Source: Caenorhabditis remanei (lineage: Eukaryota; Nematoda; Chromadorea; Rhabditida; Rhabditidae). From it: a stretch of 64,000 nucleotides of DNA. Both the position numbers and the translations under genes were made by a program. The stretch is taken from positions 15,128,001 to 15,192,000 of the forward strand of contig NC_071328.1 of NCBI RefSeq assembly GCF_010183535.1. The letters run 5' to 3'. The notes under the pieces were generated by a model. That model saw nothing but the letters and a program-made list of their open reading frames with translations. It ran no database searches and was not told the DNA's origin. Each line of letters opens with the position of its first letter. The first letter of the stretch is position 1. Of this stretch, positions 22,070 to 34,500 are shown in pieces.

Positions 22070-25000
22070 ATGAAACGCAAAGCGCTCAACACTCACAATT
22101 CCCTAGGAGGACCACATCCACCAAGCAGACTTGAACCGAAGGCGAAAATGACAAAGAAAAAACCAAAAAGTCGATTAGTTGGAAAAGAAGAAGAAGAAAT
22201 CAAAGATCACCCAAGTATGGAAAGAATCGACCAGAGAAAAGATCAAAATCAACCATCAACCAGTTCACCTCAGAATCAAGGAGAATTTTCAGAAGAAAAG
22301 GAAAGACCTTCAAATGCTAAACAAGCCAGAATAGTTTCGAAGCAGAGACTGAAGCGTAAGTCATAATGTGGATATAAATAATTTTAATTATTCATTTCAG
22401 ATGGCAGGGGATCACGACGAAAAACACGATTCCGAGAATATGAAAGAAGCGAGACGTTTCCAACAGCCGAGGAAGAAGAGTTCTTCACAGAAAATGTGAT
22501 AACTTCTAATGAACCACACTTTCGCAGACACAATAACCAGTTTCTTATTTCGGATACGGTTAGGATGAAATTCACCAATCTTGATGAAGTTAAAGACAAC
22601 AAGATGCTTCATGTTCATGTGGCTAAACTTTTAGACATTTTTATCCGCAGAATGCTCAAAAAAGCTGGAGGAAATTTGAAAACAACCAAATATTGGCTTC
22701 AGTAAGTTTTTATAAGTTCCAATTTTTGCTGATGAGTAATTTTACAGATTGAACCATGATGGCTACACCGATAACGATGGCTTCTTCGTAACTCACAAAA
22801 CATATGCCGTGGCGGATGGAGGGGCTATCATGAATACAATAGCAAAACAAATGCAATCAAATAAAGAGCTACGTTTAGATGAAAGCTTTACTGTTGCTAT
22901 GAACGTTTTCAAGGATAAACAAGCACGACTACGAGGCCGGGGAACACATAATACTCGAAAAACTGATAAAATCGAAAAAATCAGAAAAGAAATATTGGTA
23001 AGGCATATTATCTTTTGTCAAATTATAATACTTTTCATAACAGAAACAACATTTTGGCGTTAGCCTCTGCAGGATTACGGGAATGAGTCATTGTCTACCA
23101 AAGGCACTTGCACTAGGAAAACTGGAAAGTGATATACAAACCACGACCAACGGAGACCAAAAACAGAAAATGGAAAAGTTTTATCGAAGTCTCGTAAGAC
23201 CAGAGGTACTCTTGACATTTGATTGCTTGTAATATGTGTTTTTACAGATAACGTTTACATTCAAAAGCGAAGTTCAAGGAAAACTTGCCAGACAGCTTTT
23301 GGCCGATGCAGGGATGGATGTGAACAAAGAGGAGCATGACCGAAAAGATCTTCAAGAGCTTGCAAAATATCTTTCAAACTATCAAATAATATTGTGGACA
23401 GCGAACAATCAACATGCCGTCCCAACTGAAGAAAAGCGATACAACCAGGATGGAGACGGGTTCATTGGATTATTTTATTATGAAGGTCATTATGAACACG
23501 TCACCCACACCAAAGGAAAACATGCATCAAGGTAAGCTACCATCTTATCCCAAAGAAGATGTTTTTCAGATTTTGTTTCCAATGCTCTACTTTCGACGAC
23601 GACCAGCACTACCGAAAATGTAAAGCCAAATGCAAGAGATGTGGCAGCACAGGATGCAAACACGAAGATGAGAACATTTATTGCAAAATTTGTAAAATTT
23701 ACTTTCGAAGTAAAAATTGTTTTGATGCCCATCTCACTGCACAATCAAAGAAGGGAATACCGCATTGCAAGAAATATAGCAGGTGACTAATCAATTTGAC
23801 CAACATTACTAAAGGCTTACAGATGCGAAAATTGTAATATAATTGATAGAGCAGAGAGGATCCGTGGAGAAACACACGTCTGTAAAGCAAAGGACTTCTG
23901 TTCTATATGCAGGGAGAAAGCATTGAAAGGACATACTTGTGCCCACCACGTCCCTGACGAGAAGGAAAAGTTGAAGAAGCGAGAAAACCAAACGCAATGG
24001 GCCATTATCGTCTATGATATGGAATGTATTGTGTCGGAGTCAGGAGAATTCAATGGTAAGGGACATCAACATTCAACGTTTAAATTCTTCTTTCAGGACA
24101 TGTTGAAAGAGGGCCTAAGCACAAACCCAACTTTATTTGCGTAAGAATGATTTGCAGTGATTGTCGAGGAGAGGCAGGATGTCAATTATGTTTTCAACCA
24201 TGGACCTACAGCTACAAGGATTTTCCGCCTTTCAAAAATAACAAACACGATTCTCCATTAGCTAGTTTTGCAGATTTCCTGCTACATAATCCGCGGGCAG
24301 CGGGTGCTTACATTATAGCACACAATGGTGGAAGGTATGTTTCAGTAATAAACTTTTTTCAATTTTCAGGAAATTTCCAGATATGACCATGTTATGTTGC
24401 TAGCAGAGCTCGATAGACAAGGAGGCACAAAGGCAAAAGAACCAAAAATTTTACTGAATGGAATGACAATCATTACGGCAGAGTTTGAATATGAAAAAAG
24501 AAAGCTGCATTTTCGTGATTCGTTTCAATACTTGCAAATGGGACTAGCCAAAATGCCTGGAGCTTTTGGCCTGGAGGGCGAGGCAAAGGGCTTTTTTCCT
24601 CATCTATACAACCATCCAGACAATTACAATAAGGAATTGAAGACTTTACCATCGAAAGAATACTATAGTCCACAATTCATGACACCATCCACAAGAAAGG
24701 AATTTGATGAGTGGTATGCCAAGTGCTATCATGATGGGTTCAAGCTACATGATGAGCTGCTAAAGTATTGCCAATCTGATGTACGTATTCTCACTTTAAC
24801 GTTGATGGCTTTCATACAGGTAAGTAGACAAGGTTTTTATGAAACACTTTCTTGTTTTACAGATGTGTGAATCAACTTTCAATGGCTGGAACCCAATTGT
24901 GAATGGATGTACGATAGCGTCCTATGTCATGTTCGTATTGAAGCACGAATACATAAAAAAGGGAGATGTCGGATATATTCCCGAGAACGGTTATGGGGGA

Positions 25001-27203
25001 GGAAACAATTCAATGTTAGCGTTAAAGTATCTCCAATGGCTGGAGAAAATTGATCCAGCACTACATTTGAAGTACAAATTACGTGGAGGAGAAGTCAAAA
25101 TTGAAGCAGATGGGCACTCTTACTATGCAGACGCTTTCAATGAGGCCACAAATGAAGTTTTTGAGGTATTTTTTTGTATACGAACCACTACCCACACACA
25201 CACACACACATTGACCCCAAGGAAAACTGAACCTCACAACAAGTGAGGCGAAGGAAGCCTTTTTTCTCTATATTGCTCCGAATAATAACAATTTTCATGT
25301 AATTTTTCAGATTTATGGATGTGTATGGCACGGGTGCCCGAAGTGTTATCCGGATCGTGACAAGAAATGTCCAATGAAACCCAACAAGACAATGGAAGAT
25401 TTGTATAAGGAAACCATAATGAGAGAAGAAGCTATTCAGAATGAGGGATTCAATATCAGTGCTGTTTGGGAATGTGAAATATACGAACAGATGGAGAAAG
25501 ATAGAGAGATGCAAAAATTCTTTGAACTGGTAAGTTGAAATCAATAATTAAAATGACTGAGTCGTTTTTAGAATAAGTACGACCAAAGGCTTAAGCCTCG
25601 TGAAGCATTATATGGAGGAAGAACACAAGCATTTCGTTCAATGGCAGCAGCATTCGACGATATGCTTCTGAGTTATTTTGATTTCAATAGCTTATACCCA
25701 TATCTTAATGCGGGAGGCACAGCTTACCCGCGAGGAAACCCTACTGTGGAGTTTGAAAACTTTCCCAGACTAGATGAACCGTTGAAACTGAAAGGTATGT
25801 CAACTTTTTTACCTTTTTATTAATAATTTCATTTTTTAGGAATTGTGTTTTGTGATGTTCTGCCCCCACAAGATGCAGCCATGGGATATTTACCTCAGAA
25901 AATAATGAAGAAGCTCATGTTTGTTCTATGTAGAACGTGTGCGAATGATCAGAATATTGAAGGAAAGTGTACACACACCAAGGTCTCTGAGCGATTTTTG
26001 ACCGGAGTATGGTGCACAGATGAACTGAATAAGGCCATTTCCAAAGGGTACAAGGTACTCAAGTACCACGAAATCTGGCATTGGCCAGAAGAGGCATGGG
26101 TCAAAGGAGGATTCTTTGCTGATTACATCAAGCCATTATTGAAATTGAAGCATGAAAGCAGTGGATGGCCAAAGGAAAACATGACAGATATGGAAAAGAA
26201 AGCATACATCTCAAGAATATGGGAGATGGATGGAGTCAAACTGGATCCCTCAAAAATTAAAAAGAACAAAGCATTGCGAAGCCTTTGCAAAATATTCCTA
26301 AACTCTGCCTGGGGTAAGTAGATATTTGTTATTTTCTAATGTTTTACTTTTCTTTTTTCAGGAAAGTTCGCACAAAATCCAATGAAGACCGAGACAAGAC
26401 TCGTCTACAACACTGATGGCCTTACAATGGCCAATTTTTTCAATGACCCCAATTTTGAACCGACAGGAATGCTTCCTTATGGAGAGCACAAGTATTTCAT
26501 ATCAAGAAGGCCCAAGAAAGATTTTCTCAAGGCATCACCATTTACAAATCTTGCTATCGCGGCAATCACAACATGTGCGGCCAGATTAAGACTTACTGAA
26601 GCTATAGAGAGAGTTGGAATAGAGAATATGATTTATTGTGGTAAGTGAATAAATGCTAGAAAGAATATAATTATCACGTTTTCAGATACCGACTCTGTGA
26701 TTTTCAAACAGAAGAAAGACAGCGACCCTCTGGGGGACCTCAAAGGAGACAATTTGGGCTACTTAACTAATGAAATTCCACAAGGGAATGAACTGGTTGA
26801 AGCCGTAGCGATGGCTCCAAAAGTTTATGCGTTGAAGATAAGACACAAGGATGGCAGCTACAACTATACAGTCAAAGCAAAAGGAATGTGTTTGAACAGT
26901 GGAAACACAGGAAGTATCAACTTTGACACTATGAAAGAGAGTGTGAGTATCAGATGCGTATTATTTTGGCAAACTTATTCTTTTCAGATGAATACATTTA
27001 TTCGAGATGGTATAGTAGCACCCATGGAGGGTGAGATGCTGACGTTCAAGAGAGGTGATAACGCGCTGGATGGTCTTTGGACATGCGCAATGAAGAAGCA
27101 ACTCAACCCAAGGATGGATAAGGGACACTATGTGGATGGCGTTGTAGCACCATTTGGGCAACTCCCAGGAAACATACAATTGATCAATGATTATCCTTTC
27201 TGA
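22070..27203 (+). CDS. Protein-primed family B DNA polymerase (left copy)
   Basis: Sixteen exons (22070-22355, 22401-22701, 22748-22997, 23044-23205, 23248-23531, 23570-23782, 23823-24055, 24097-24334, 24381-24819, 24863-25165, 25311-25529, 25572-25794, 25840-26313, 26362-26640, 26686-26942, 26988-27203) keep one frame and encode about 1458 residues. The N-terminus is basic and low-complexity, followed by an unassigned domain and a Cys/His-rich region (CKRCGSTGCKH, YCKICKIYF, CSICREKALKG). Exonuclease motifs follow: YDMEC (Exo I), AHNGGRYD (Exo II) and YCQSDVRIL (Exo III). Then come a GCVWHGCPKCYP motif and polymerase motifs A (DFNSLYP), B (KIFLNSAWGKF) and C (YCDTDSV). Order and motifs match the protein-primed DNA_pol_B_2 family found in Mavericks, adenoviruses and linear plasmids. 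All catalytic acids are present. It is longer than usual for the family because of the N-terminal extension. AATAAA follows the stop by about 8 bp. Start chosen as the first ATG after an acceptor; an ATG at 21977 is cut off by a donor. Confidence 0.9.
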
Positions 27204-27262
27204 CATTGTAAATAAATATTGAATATAATTTTTCGTGAATATAGGAATATTTGACAGCAATT

Positions 27263-27371
27263 TGTGCACAATTCAAACACAATTCAAACACAATTTGCAC
27301 AATCTTTGCACAATCTTTGCACAATCTTTGCACAATCTTTGCACAATTCAAACACAATTCAAACACAATCT
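27263..27371. repeat. Minisatellite of TTTGCACAATC and ATTCAAACACA units (left)
   Basis: Tandem 11-12 bp units TTTGCACAATC and AATTCAAACACA lie just after the polymerase poly(A) signal. The mirror array 31411-31519 has the same number and order of units. Confidence 0.85.
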
Positions 27372-28233
27372 TTACATGAAAAATTATACAGAAATCATTA
27401 ACTTTTCAGTTAAAACGTGAAAAAATATTGAAATTTTACCTGTAAACACACTAATATTCAAGTTTCCGAGGCCTGCATTTCAGAGGATCTGCAATATTTT
27501 ATAGGTATGGATAGATATTTCTGAACCGGGCACACATTTTCATCGATAGATGCAGATTTCTGGAGGCAAGAGGTGGCATTTTTGAAGGCCTAGTATACTT
27601 TTTAAGCACTGGGACACAGGTTATTGAGTCAGAAAGCTTACTTTTCATGTGCATTTACACTTTTTGAGAGCATATATGGTCACTTTGGAAGGGTTACTAT
27701 ACATTTTAAGCGCTGGCATGCACATTTTAGCTAATGATTATGTACATTTTAGCCAATGATTATGTACATTTTCAAAGTTCGCGCCTATGTAAAACCTAAT
27801 TTTCAATGGTAGACAATGCCTTGTTGTGATGGGGCCTCACGAAAAAACGCTGCTTTCTAGTAGAAAAATAGAAAAAATTACTGACATGAGCACTGTTTTC
27901 GAATTAATACTATTAATGTGATGGCGAAGCATAGGTATTGATGAGACTTTGATATGTGAAATTCACTATGCTGAGAAGAATCAGGCATATGTTTGAAGAA
28001 TGAGCACATATATTCCAAAGCAGAGGCCTGTCAACCCGTGTACATGCACATAAATCGCGCACAGACACATGTTCTGGGGGCGCGTAAGAACATTATTTAT
28101 GATGACTAGTCACATTTTGAGAAAAAATGGAGAAATTTTCGGCATTATTGCGTAAAGAATAGAACAATAACACAATTTTATTGACGAATTAAATAAAATC
28201 AGAAAAATAAGGAAAAAATATGTCACAACACAA
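27372..28233. other. Non-coding stretch between convergent genes (left arm)
   Basis: About 860 bp between the convergent polymerase and protein B. It contains short imperfect repeats (TATGTACATTTTAGCCAATGAT twice near 27735-27765) but no ORF or RNA gene that I can support. Mirrored at 30549-31410. Confidence 0.5.
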
Positions 28234-28947
28234 TTATTCATTCATTGATCTGACAATTGGTAGCATATTGTTCATCTCGTTCCGGAGCAACATGTCACGA
28301 GGGCGGTGAGCGCTACGAGGAATTGAAGCATCAGACGAAGGCGTAGACCATCTCATGCAGCTGTCTCGTTTCTTCTGAGCACGAACTTCTCTATCGCTTT
28401 GCATAGCCGCTGGTCTGTAACATGTTATGTATTGGAGGTGAAGAGAATGTTGGGGTTACCTTGGAACTCTGACAATGAACAACTCCGAAACAGGGTAAGC
28501 AGCACCACATCCATTGATCACGACATATTGATTGTCATCAATCTTATAGCACCATTTAGCCACAAAGTATTGGAAAAGGTTGAGGTTTCCCTGTCCACAT
28601 TGAACTTCTGTTGGCCGAAGTGGAGTTACATAACAACCAACCAAGACCTCCCCAGCTCGGCTGTAAAACACGGCTTGATCAGAAGTCAGTTGGTCCAAAC
28701 AACCACGAATGTATTCCAAATCTGTTCGGCGATTAACATCAGGACAAAGAGGAAGGTATCCAATTTTCTTTAAAGCGCAATACATCTTGTGAATTTCCTT
28801 GTAAGTGGATTGTTTGAATTCACGAAAACGATTCTCGCATACTTGATGGTTCAGCGTCTTTAAGTCGGAAGCATTGCTGTCTAGTTTGGGTGTCACATCT
28901 CTCAAATCTTCGCATTTATCGAAACCTTCGCACGAATCCGAATCCAT
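28234..28947 (-). CDS. Small palindrome protein B (left copy), unknown function
   Basis: Exons 28460-28947 and 28234-28414 on the minus strand encode about 222 residues. The frame extends ten codons further upstream only from a GTG, so the ATG giving MDSDSCEGFD is chosen. The acidic, Cys-containing N-terminus is followed by a helical stretch and the core shared with protein A (LPLC, DQAVFY, DDNQYVV, YPVSELFIVRVP). The basic tail (REVRAQKKRDSCMRW to PRSAHRPRDMLLRNEMNNML) could bind nucleic acid. AATAAA follows within about 60 bp. Convergent with the polymerase. No known family recognised. Confidence 0.75.
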
Positions 28948-29244
28948 AAAGTCACAATAAATTCCCACGAGAGCCACGAATATAGGTAACCTCTCTTGAT
29001 GGCGTCAAAATATAAGAATGAACAAAGTCAAAAAATGAAGAACTATAGGAGAGAGAGTGAGAGACGCAGAGAAAGAGACGCTGGGATACATACCTACATC
29101 ATAGCAAAATGTAAATCCTATAAGGCAATTCTTGATTTAGAAAATTTAAATTATATCTCCAAATTACTATTTTTCACATTATCCATTCTTTCATGTACTT
29201 TTAAAGAATTAAAATTTTTTTTTTTTATAATATTATTTCTATTT

Positions 29245-29439
29245 TTATTTTGAAAATTTCCCGGAAAATATCATACTTTCCCCATTTTCTTCAACACATT
29301 GAAATTGTTCACCAACTGACACATAACTGCGAGTAGATTGGAAAGAAGAATTCAGGGACGGGGACACGTCAGCTGTCATACGCAAATTTCCGGGTGTGTC
29401 ATTTTCTCCGAGGGCGTACGATAAATTCGGGTCTCTCAT
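29245..29439 (-). CDS. Truncated ORF reading from the central spacer into the left arm
   Basis: A 64-codon open frame begins with an ATG (MRDPNLSYALG) at the edge of the unpaired spacer and continues into the left arm, ending SMIFSGKFSK then TAA. About half lies in the single-copy 99 bp. Its composition looks protein-like, and it is on the same strand as protein B just downstream. It may be the 3' end of a gene otherwise lost when the palindrome formed, or a chance frame. No family recognised. Confidence 0.35.
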   Translation of the reverse strand: MRDPNLSYALGENDTPGNLRMTADVSPSLNSSFQSTRSYVSVGEQFQCVEENGESMIFSGKFSK

Positions 29440-29440
29440 C
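29342..29440. other. 99-bp unpaired spacer at the palindrome centre
   Basis: The left arm ends at CGAGTAGATTGG (to 29341) and the right arm begins CCAATCTACTCG (from 29441). The bases between do not pair with each other. This is the only part of the 18.7-kb element present once. Confidence 0.9.
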
Positions 29441-29834
29441 CCAATCTACTCGCAGTTATGTGTCAGTTGGTGAACAATTTCAATGTGTTGAAGAAAATGG
29501 GGAAAGTATGATATTTTCCGGGAAATTTTCAAAATAAAAATAGAAATAATATTATAAAAAAAAAAAATTTTAATTCTTTAAAAGTACATGAAAGAATGGA
29601 TAATGTGAAAAATAGTAATTTGGAGATATAATTTAAATTTTCTAAATCAAGAATTGCCTTATAGGATTTACATTTTGCTATGATGTAGGTATGTATCCCA
29701 GCGTCTCTTTCTCTGCGTCTCTCACTCTCTCTCCTATAGTTCTTCATTTTTTGACTTTGTTCATTCTTATATTTTGACGCCATCAAGAGAGGTTACCTAT
29801 ATTCGTGGCTCTCGTGGGAATTTATTGTGACTTT

Positions 29835-30548
29835 ATGGATTCGGATTCGTGCGAAGGTTTCGATAAATGCGAAGATTTGAGAGATGTGACACCCAAACTA
29901 GACAGCAATGCTTCCGACTTAAAGACGCTGAACCATCAAGTATGCGAGAATCGTTTTCGTGAATTCAAACAATCCACTTACAAGGAAATTCACAAGATGT
30001 ATTGCGCTTTAAAGAAAATTGGATACCTTCCTCTTTGTCCTGATGTTAATCGCCGAACAGATTTGGAATACATTCGTGGTTGTTTGGACCAACTGACTTC
30101 TGATCAAGCCGTGTTTTACAGCCGAGCTGGGGAGGTCTTGGTTGGTTGTTATGTAACTCCACTTCGGCCAACAGAAGTTCAATGTGGACAGGGAAACCTC
30201 AACCTTTTCCAATACTTTGTGGCTAAATGGTGCTATAAGATTGATGACAATCAATATGTCGTGATCAATGGATGTGGTGCTGCTTACCCTGTTTCGGAGT
30301 TGTTCATTGTCAGAGTTCCAAGGTAACCCCAACATTCTCTTCACCTCCAATACATAACATGTTACAGACCAGCGGCTATGCAAAGCGATAGAGAAGTTCG
30401 TGCTCAGAAGAAACGAGACAGCTGCATGAGATGGTCTACGCCTTCGTCTGATGCTTCAATTCCTCGTAGCGCTCACCGCCCTCGTGACATGTTGCTCCGG
30501 AACGAGATGAACAATATGCTACCAATTGTCAGATCAATGAATGAATAA
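29835..30548 (+). CDS. Small palindrome protein B (right copy)
   Basis: Exons 29835-30322 and 30368-30548 are the mirror of the left copy, with the same predicted protein of about 222 residues as far as I read it. It is transcribed away from the centre, head to head with its twin across the 99-bp spacer and short flanks, so the two share one central promoter region. AATAAA near 30600. Confidence 0.75.
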
Positions 30549-31410
30549 TTGTGTTGTGACATATTTTTTCCTTATTTTTCTGATTTTATTTAATTCGTCA
30601 ATAAAATTGTGTTATTGTTCTATTCTTTACGCAATAATGCCGAAAATTTCTCCATTTTTTCTCAAAATGTGACTAGTCATCATAAATAATGTTCTTACGC
30701 GCCCCCAGAACATGTGTCTGTGCGCGATTTATGTGCATGTACACGGGTTGACAGGCCTCTGCTTTGGAATATATGTGCTCATTCTTCAAACATATGCCTG
30801 ATTCTTCTCAGCATAGTGAATTTCACATATCAAAGTCTCATCAATACCTATGCTTCGCCATCACATTAATAGTATTAATTCGAAAACAGTGCTCATGTCA
30901 GTAATTTTTTCTATTTTTCTACTAGAAAGCAGCGTTTTTTCGTGAGGCCCCATCACAACAAGGCATTGTCTACCATTGAAAATTAGGTTTTACATAGGCG
31001 CGAACTTTGAAAATGTACATAATCATTGGCTAAAATGTACATAATCATTAGCTAAAATGTGCATGCCAGCGCTTAAAATGTATAGTAACCCTTCCAAAGT
31101 GACCATATATGCTCTCAAAAAGTGTAAATGCACATGAAAAGTAAGCTTTCTGACTCAATAACCTGTGTCCCAGTGCTTAAAAAGTATACTAGGCCTTCAA
31201 AAATGCCACCTCTTGCCTCCAGAAATCTGCATCTATCGATGAAAATGTGTGCCCGGTTCAGAAATATCTATCCATACCTATAAAATATTGCAGATCCTCT
31301 GAAATGCAGGCCTCGGAAACTTGAATATTAGTGTGTTTACAGGTAAAATTTCAATATTTTTTCACGTTTTAACTGAAAAGTTAATGATTTCTGTATAATT
31401 TTTCATGTAA
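30549..31410. other. Non-coding stretch between convergent genes (right arm)
   Basis: Mirror of 27372-28233. No gene or RNA recognised. Confidence 0.5.
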
Positions 31411-31519
31411 AGATTGTGTTTGAATTGTGTTTGAATTGTGCAAAGATTGTGCAAAGATTGTGCAAAGATTGTGCAAAGATTGTGCAAATTGTGTTTGAAT
31501 TGTGTTTGAATTGTGCACA
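31411..31519. repeat. Minisatellite of GATTGTGCAAA units (right)
   Basis: Mirror of the array at 27263-27371, with identical unit order and number. Confidence 0.85.
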
Positions 31520-31578
31520 AATTGCTGTCAAATATTCCTATATTCACGAAAAATTATATTCAATATTTATTTACAATG

Positions 31579-34500
31579 TCAGAAAGGATAATCATTGATC
31601 AATTGTATGTTTCCTGGGAGTTGCCCAAATGGTGCTACAACGCCATCCACATAGTGTCCCTTATCCATCCTTGGGTTGAGTTGCTTCTTCATTGCGCATG
31701 TCCAAAGACCATCCAGCGCGTTATCACCTCTCTTGAACGTCAGCATCTCACCCTCCATGGGTGCTACTATACCATCTCGAATAAATGTATTCATCTGAAA
31801 AGAATAAGTTTGCCAAAATAATACGCATCTGATACTCACACTCTCATTCATAGTGTCAAAGTTGATACTTCCTGTGTTTCCACTGTTCAAACACATTCCT
31901 TTTGCTTTGACTGTATAGTTGTAGCTGCCATCCTTGTGTCTTATCTTCAACGCATAAACTTTTGGAGCCATCGCTACGGCTTCAACCAGTTCATTCCCTT
32001 GTGGAATTTCATTAGTTAAGTAGCCCAAATTGTCTCCTTTGAGGTCCCCCAGAGGGTCGCTGTCTTTCTTCTGTTTGAAAATCACAGAGTCGGTATCTGA
32101 AAACGTGATAATTATATTCTTTCTAGCATTTATTCACTTACCACAATAAATCATATTCTCTATTCCAACTCTCTCTATAGCTTCAGTAAGTCTTAATCTG
32201 GCCGCACATGTTGTGATTGCCGCGATAGCAAGATTTGTAAATGGTGATGCCTTGAGAAAATCTTTCTTGGGCCTTCTTGATATGAAATACTTGTGCTCTC
32301 CATAAGGAAGCATTCCTGTCGGTTCAAAATTGGGGTCATTGAAAAAATTGGCCATTGTAAGGCCATCAGTGTTGTAGACGAGTCTTGTCTCGGTCTTCAT
32401 TGGATTTTGTGCGAACTTTCCTGAAAAAAGAAAAGTAAAACATTAGAAAATAACAAATATCTACTTACCCCAGGCAGAGTTTAGGAATATTTTGCAAAGG
32501 CTTCGCAATGCTTTGTTCTTTTTAATTTTTGAGGGATCCAGTTTGACTCCATCCATCTCCCATATTCTTGAGATGTATGCTTTCTTTTCCATATCTGTCA
32601 TGTTTTCCTTTGGCCATCCACTGCTTTCATGCTTCAATTTCAATAATGGCTTGATGTAATCAGCAAAGAATCCTCCTTTGACCCATGCCTCTTCTGGCCA
32701 ATGCCAGATTTCGTGGTACTTGAGTACCTTGTACCCTTTGGAAATGGCCTTATTCAGTTCATCTGTGCACCATACTCCGGTCAAAAATCGCTCAGAGACC
32801 TTGGTGTGTGTACACTTTCCTTCAATATTCTGATCATTCGCACACGTTCTACATAGAACAAACATGAGCTTCTTCATTATTTTCTGAGGTAAATATCCCA
32901 TGGCTGCATCTTGTGGGGGCAGAACATCACAAAACACAATTCCTAAAAAATGAAATTATTAATAAAAAGGTAAAAAAGTTGACATACCTTTCAGTTTCAA
33001 CGGTTCATCTAGTCTGGGAAAGTTTTCAAACTCCACAGTAGGGTTTCCTCGCGGGTAAGCTGTGCCTCCCGCATTAAGATATGGGTATAAGCTATTGAAA
33101 TCAAAATAACTCAGAAGCATATCGTCGAATGCTGCTGCCATTGAACGAAATGCTTGTGTTCTTCCTCCATATAATGCTTCACGAGGCTTAAGCCTTTGGT
33201 CGTACTTATTCTAAAAACGACTCAGTCATTTTAATTATTGATTTCAACTTACCAGTTCAAAGAATTTTTGCATCTCTCTATCTTTCTCCATCTGTTCGTA
33301 TATTTCACATTCCCAAACAGCACTGATATTGAATCCCTCATTCTGAATAGCTTCTTCTCTCATTATGGTTTCCTTATACAAATCTTCCATTGTCTTGTTG
33401 GGTTTCATTGGACATTTCTTGTCACGATCCGGATAACACTTCGGGCACCCGTGCCATACACATCCATAAATCTGAAAAATTACATGAAAATTGTTATTAT
33501 TCGGAGCAATATAGAGAAAAAAGGCTTCCTTCGCCTCACTTGTTGTGAGGTTCAGTTTTCCTTGGGGTCAATGTGTGTGTGTGTGTGTGGGTAGTGGTTC
33601 GTATACAAAAAAATACCTCAAAAACTTCATTTGTGGCCTCATTGAAAGCGTCTGCATAGTAAGAGTGCCCATCTGCTTCAATTTTGACTTCTCCTCCACG
33701 TAATTTGTACTTCAAATGTAGTGCTGGATCAATTTTCTCCAGCCATTGGAGATACTTTAACGCTAACATTGAATTGTTTCCTCCCCCATAACCGTTCTCG
33801 GGAATATATCCGACATCTCCCTTTTTTATGTATTCGTGCTTCAATACGAACATGACATAGGACGCTATCGTACATCCATTCACAATTGGGTTCCAGCCAT
33901 TGAAAGTTGATTCACACATCTGTAAAACAAGAAAGTGTTTCATAAAAACCTTGTCTACTTACCTGTATGAAAGCCATCAACGTTAAAGTGAGAATACGTA
34001 CATCAGATTGGCAATACTTTAGCAGCTCATCATGTAGCTTGAACCCATCATGATAGCACTTGGCATACCACTCATCAAATTCCTTTCTTGTGGATGGTGT
34101 CATGAATTGTGGACTATAGTATTCTTTCGATGGTAAAGTCTTCAATTCCTTATTGTAATTGTCTGGATGGTTGTATAGATGAGGAAAAAAGCCCTTTGCC
34201 TCGCCCTCCAGGCCAAAAGCTCCAGGCATTTTGGCTAGTCCCATTTGCAAGTATTGAAACGAATCACGAAAATGCAGCTTTCTTTTTTCATATTCAAACT
34301 CTGCCGTAATGATTGTCATTCCATTCAGTAAAATTTTTGGTTCTTTTGCCTTTGTGCCTCCTTGTCTATCGAGCTCTGCTAGCAACATAACATGGTCATA
34401 TCTGGAAATTTCCTGAAAATTGAAAAAAGTTTATTACTGAAACATACCTTCCACCATTGTGTGCTATAATGTAAGCACCCGCTGCCCGCGGATTATGTAG

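Noticed and set aside
21977..22366. Signal-peptide-like N-terminus for the polymerase starting at 21977
   Set aside because: The ATG is followed at once by GTAAGT, and the hydrophobic stretch is the intron up to the TTTTTTCAG acceptor; the start at 22070 is preferred.
25190..25212. CA dinucleotide run as a coding or regulatory signal
   Set aside because: It lies within an intron of the polymerase and is a simple microsatellite present in both copies.
29805..29834. Ten-codon upstream extension of protein B
   Set aside because: The extension begins at GTG with no ATG in frame; the ATG at 29835 is the supportable start. The same holds for its mirror copy.
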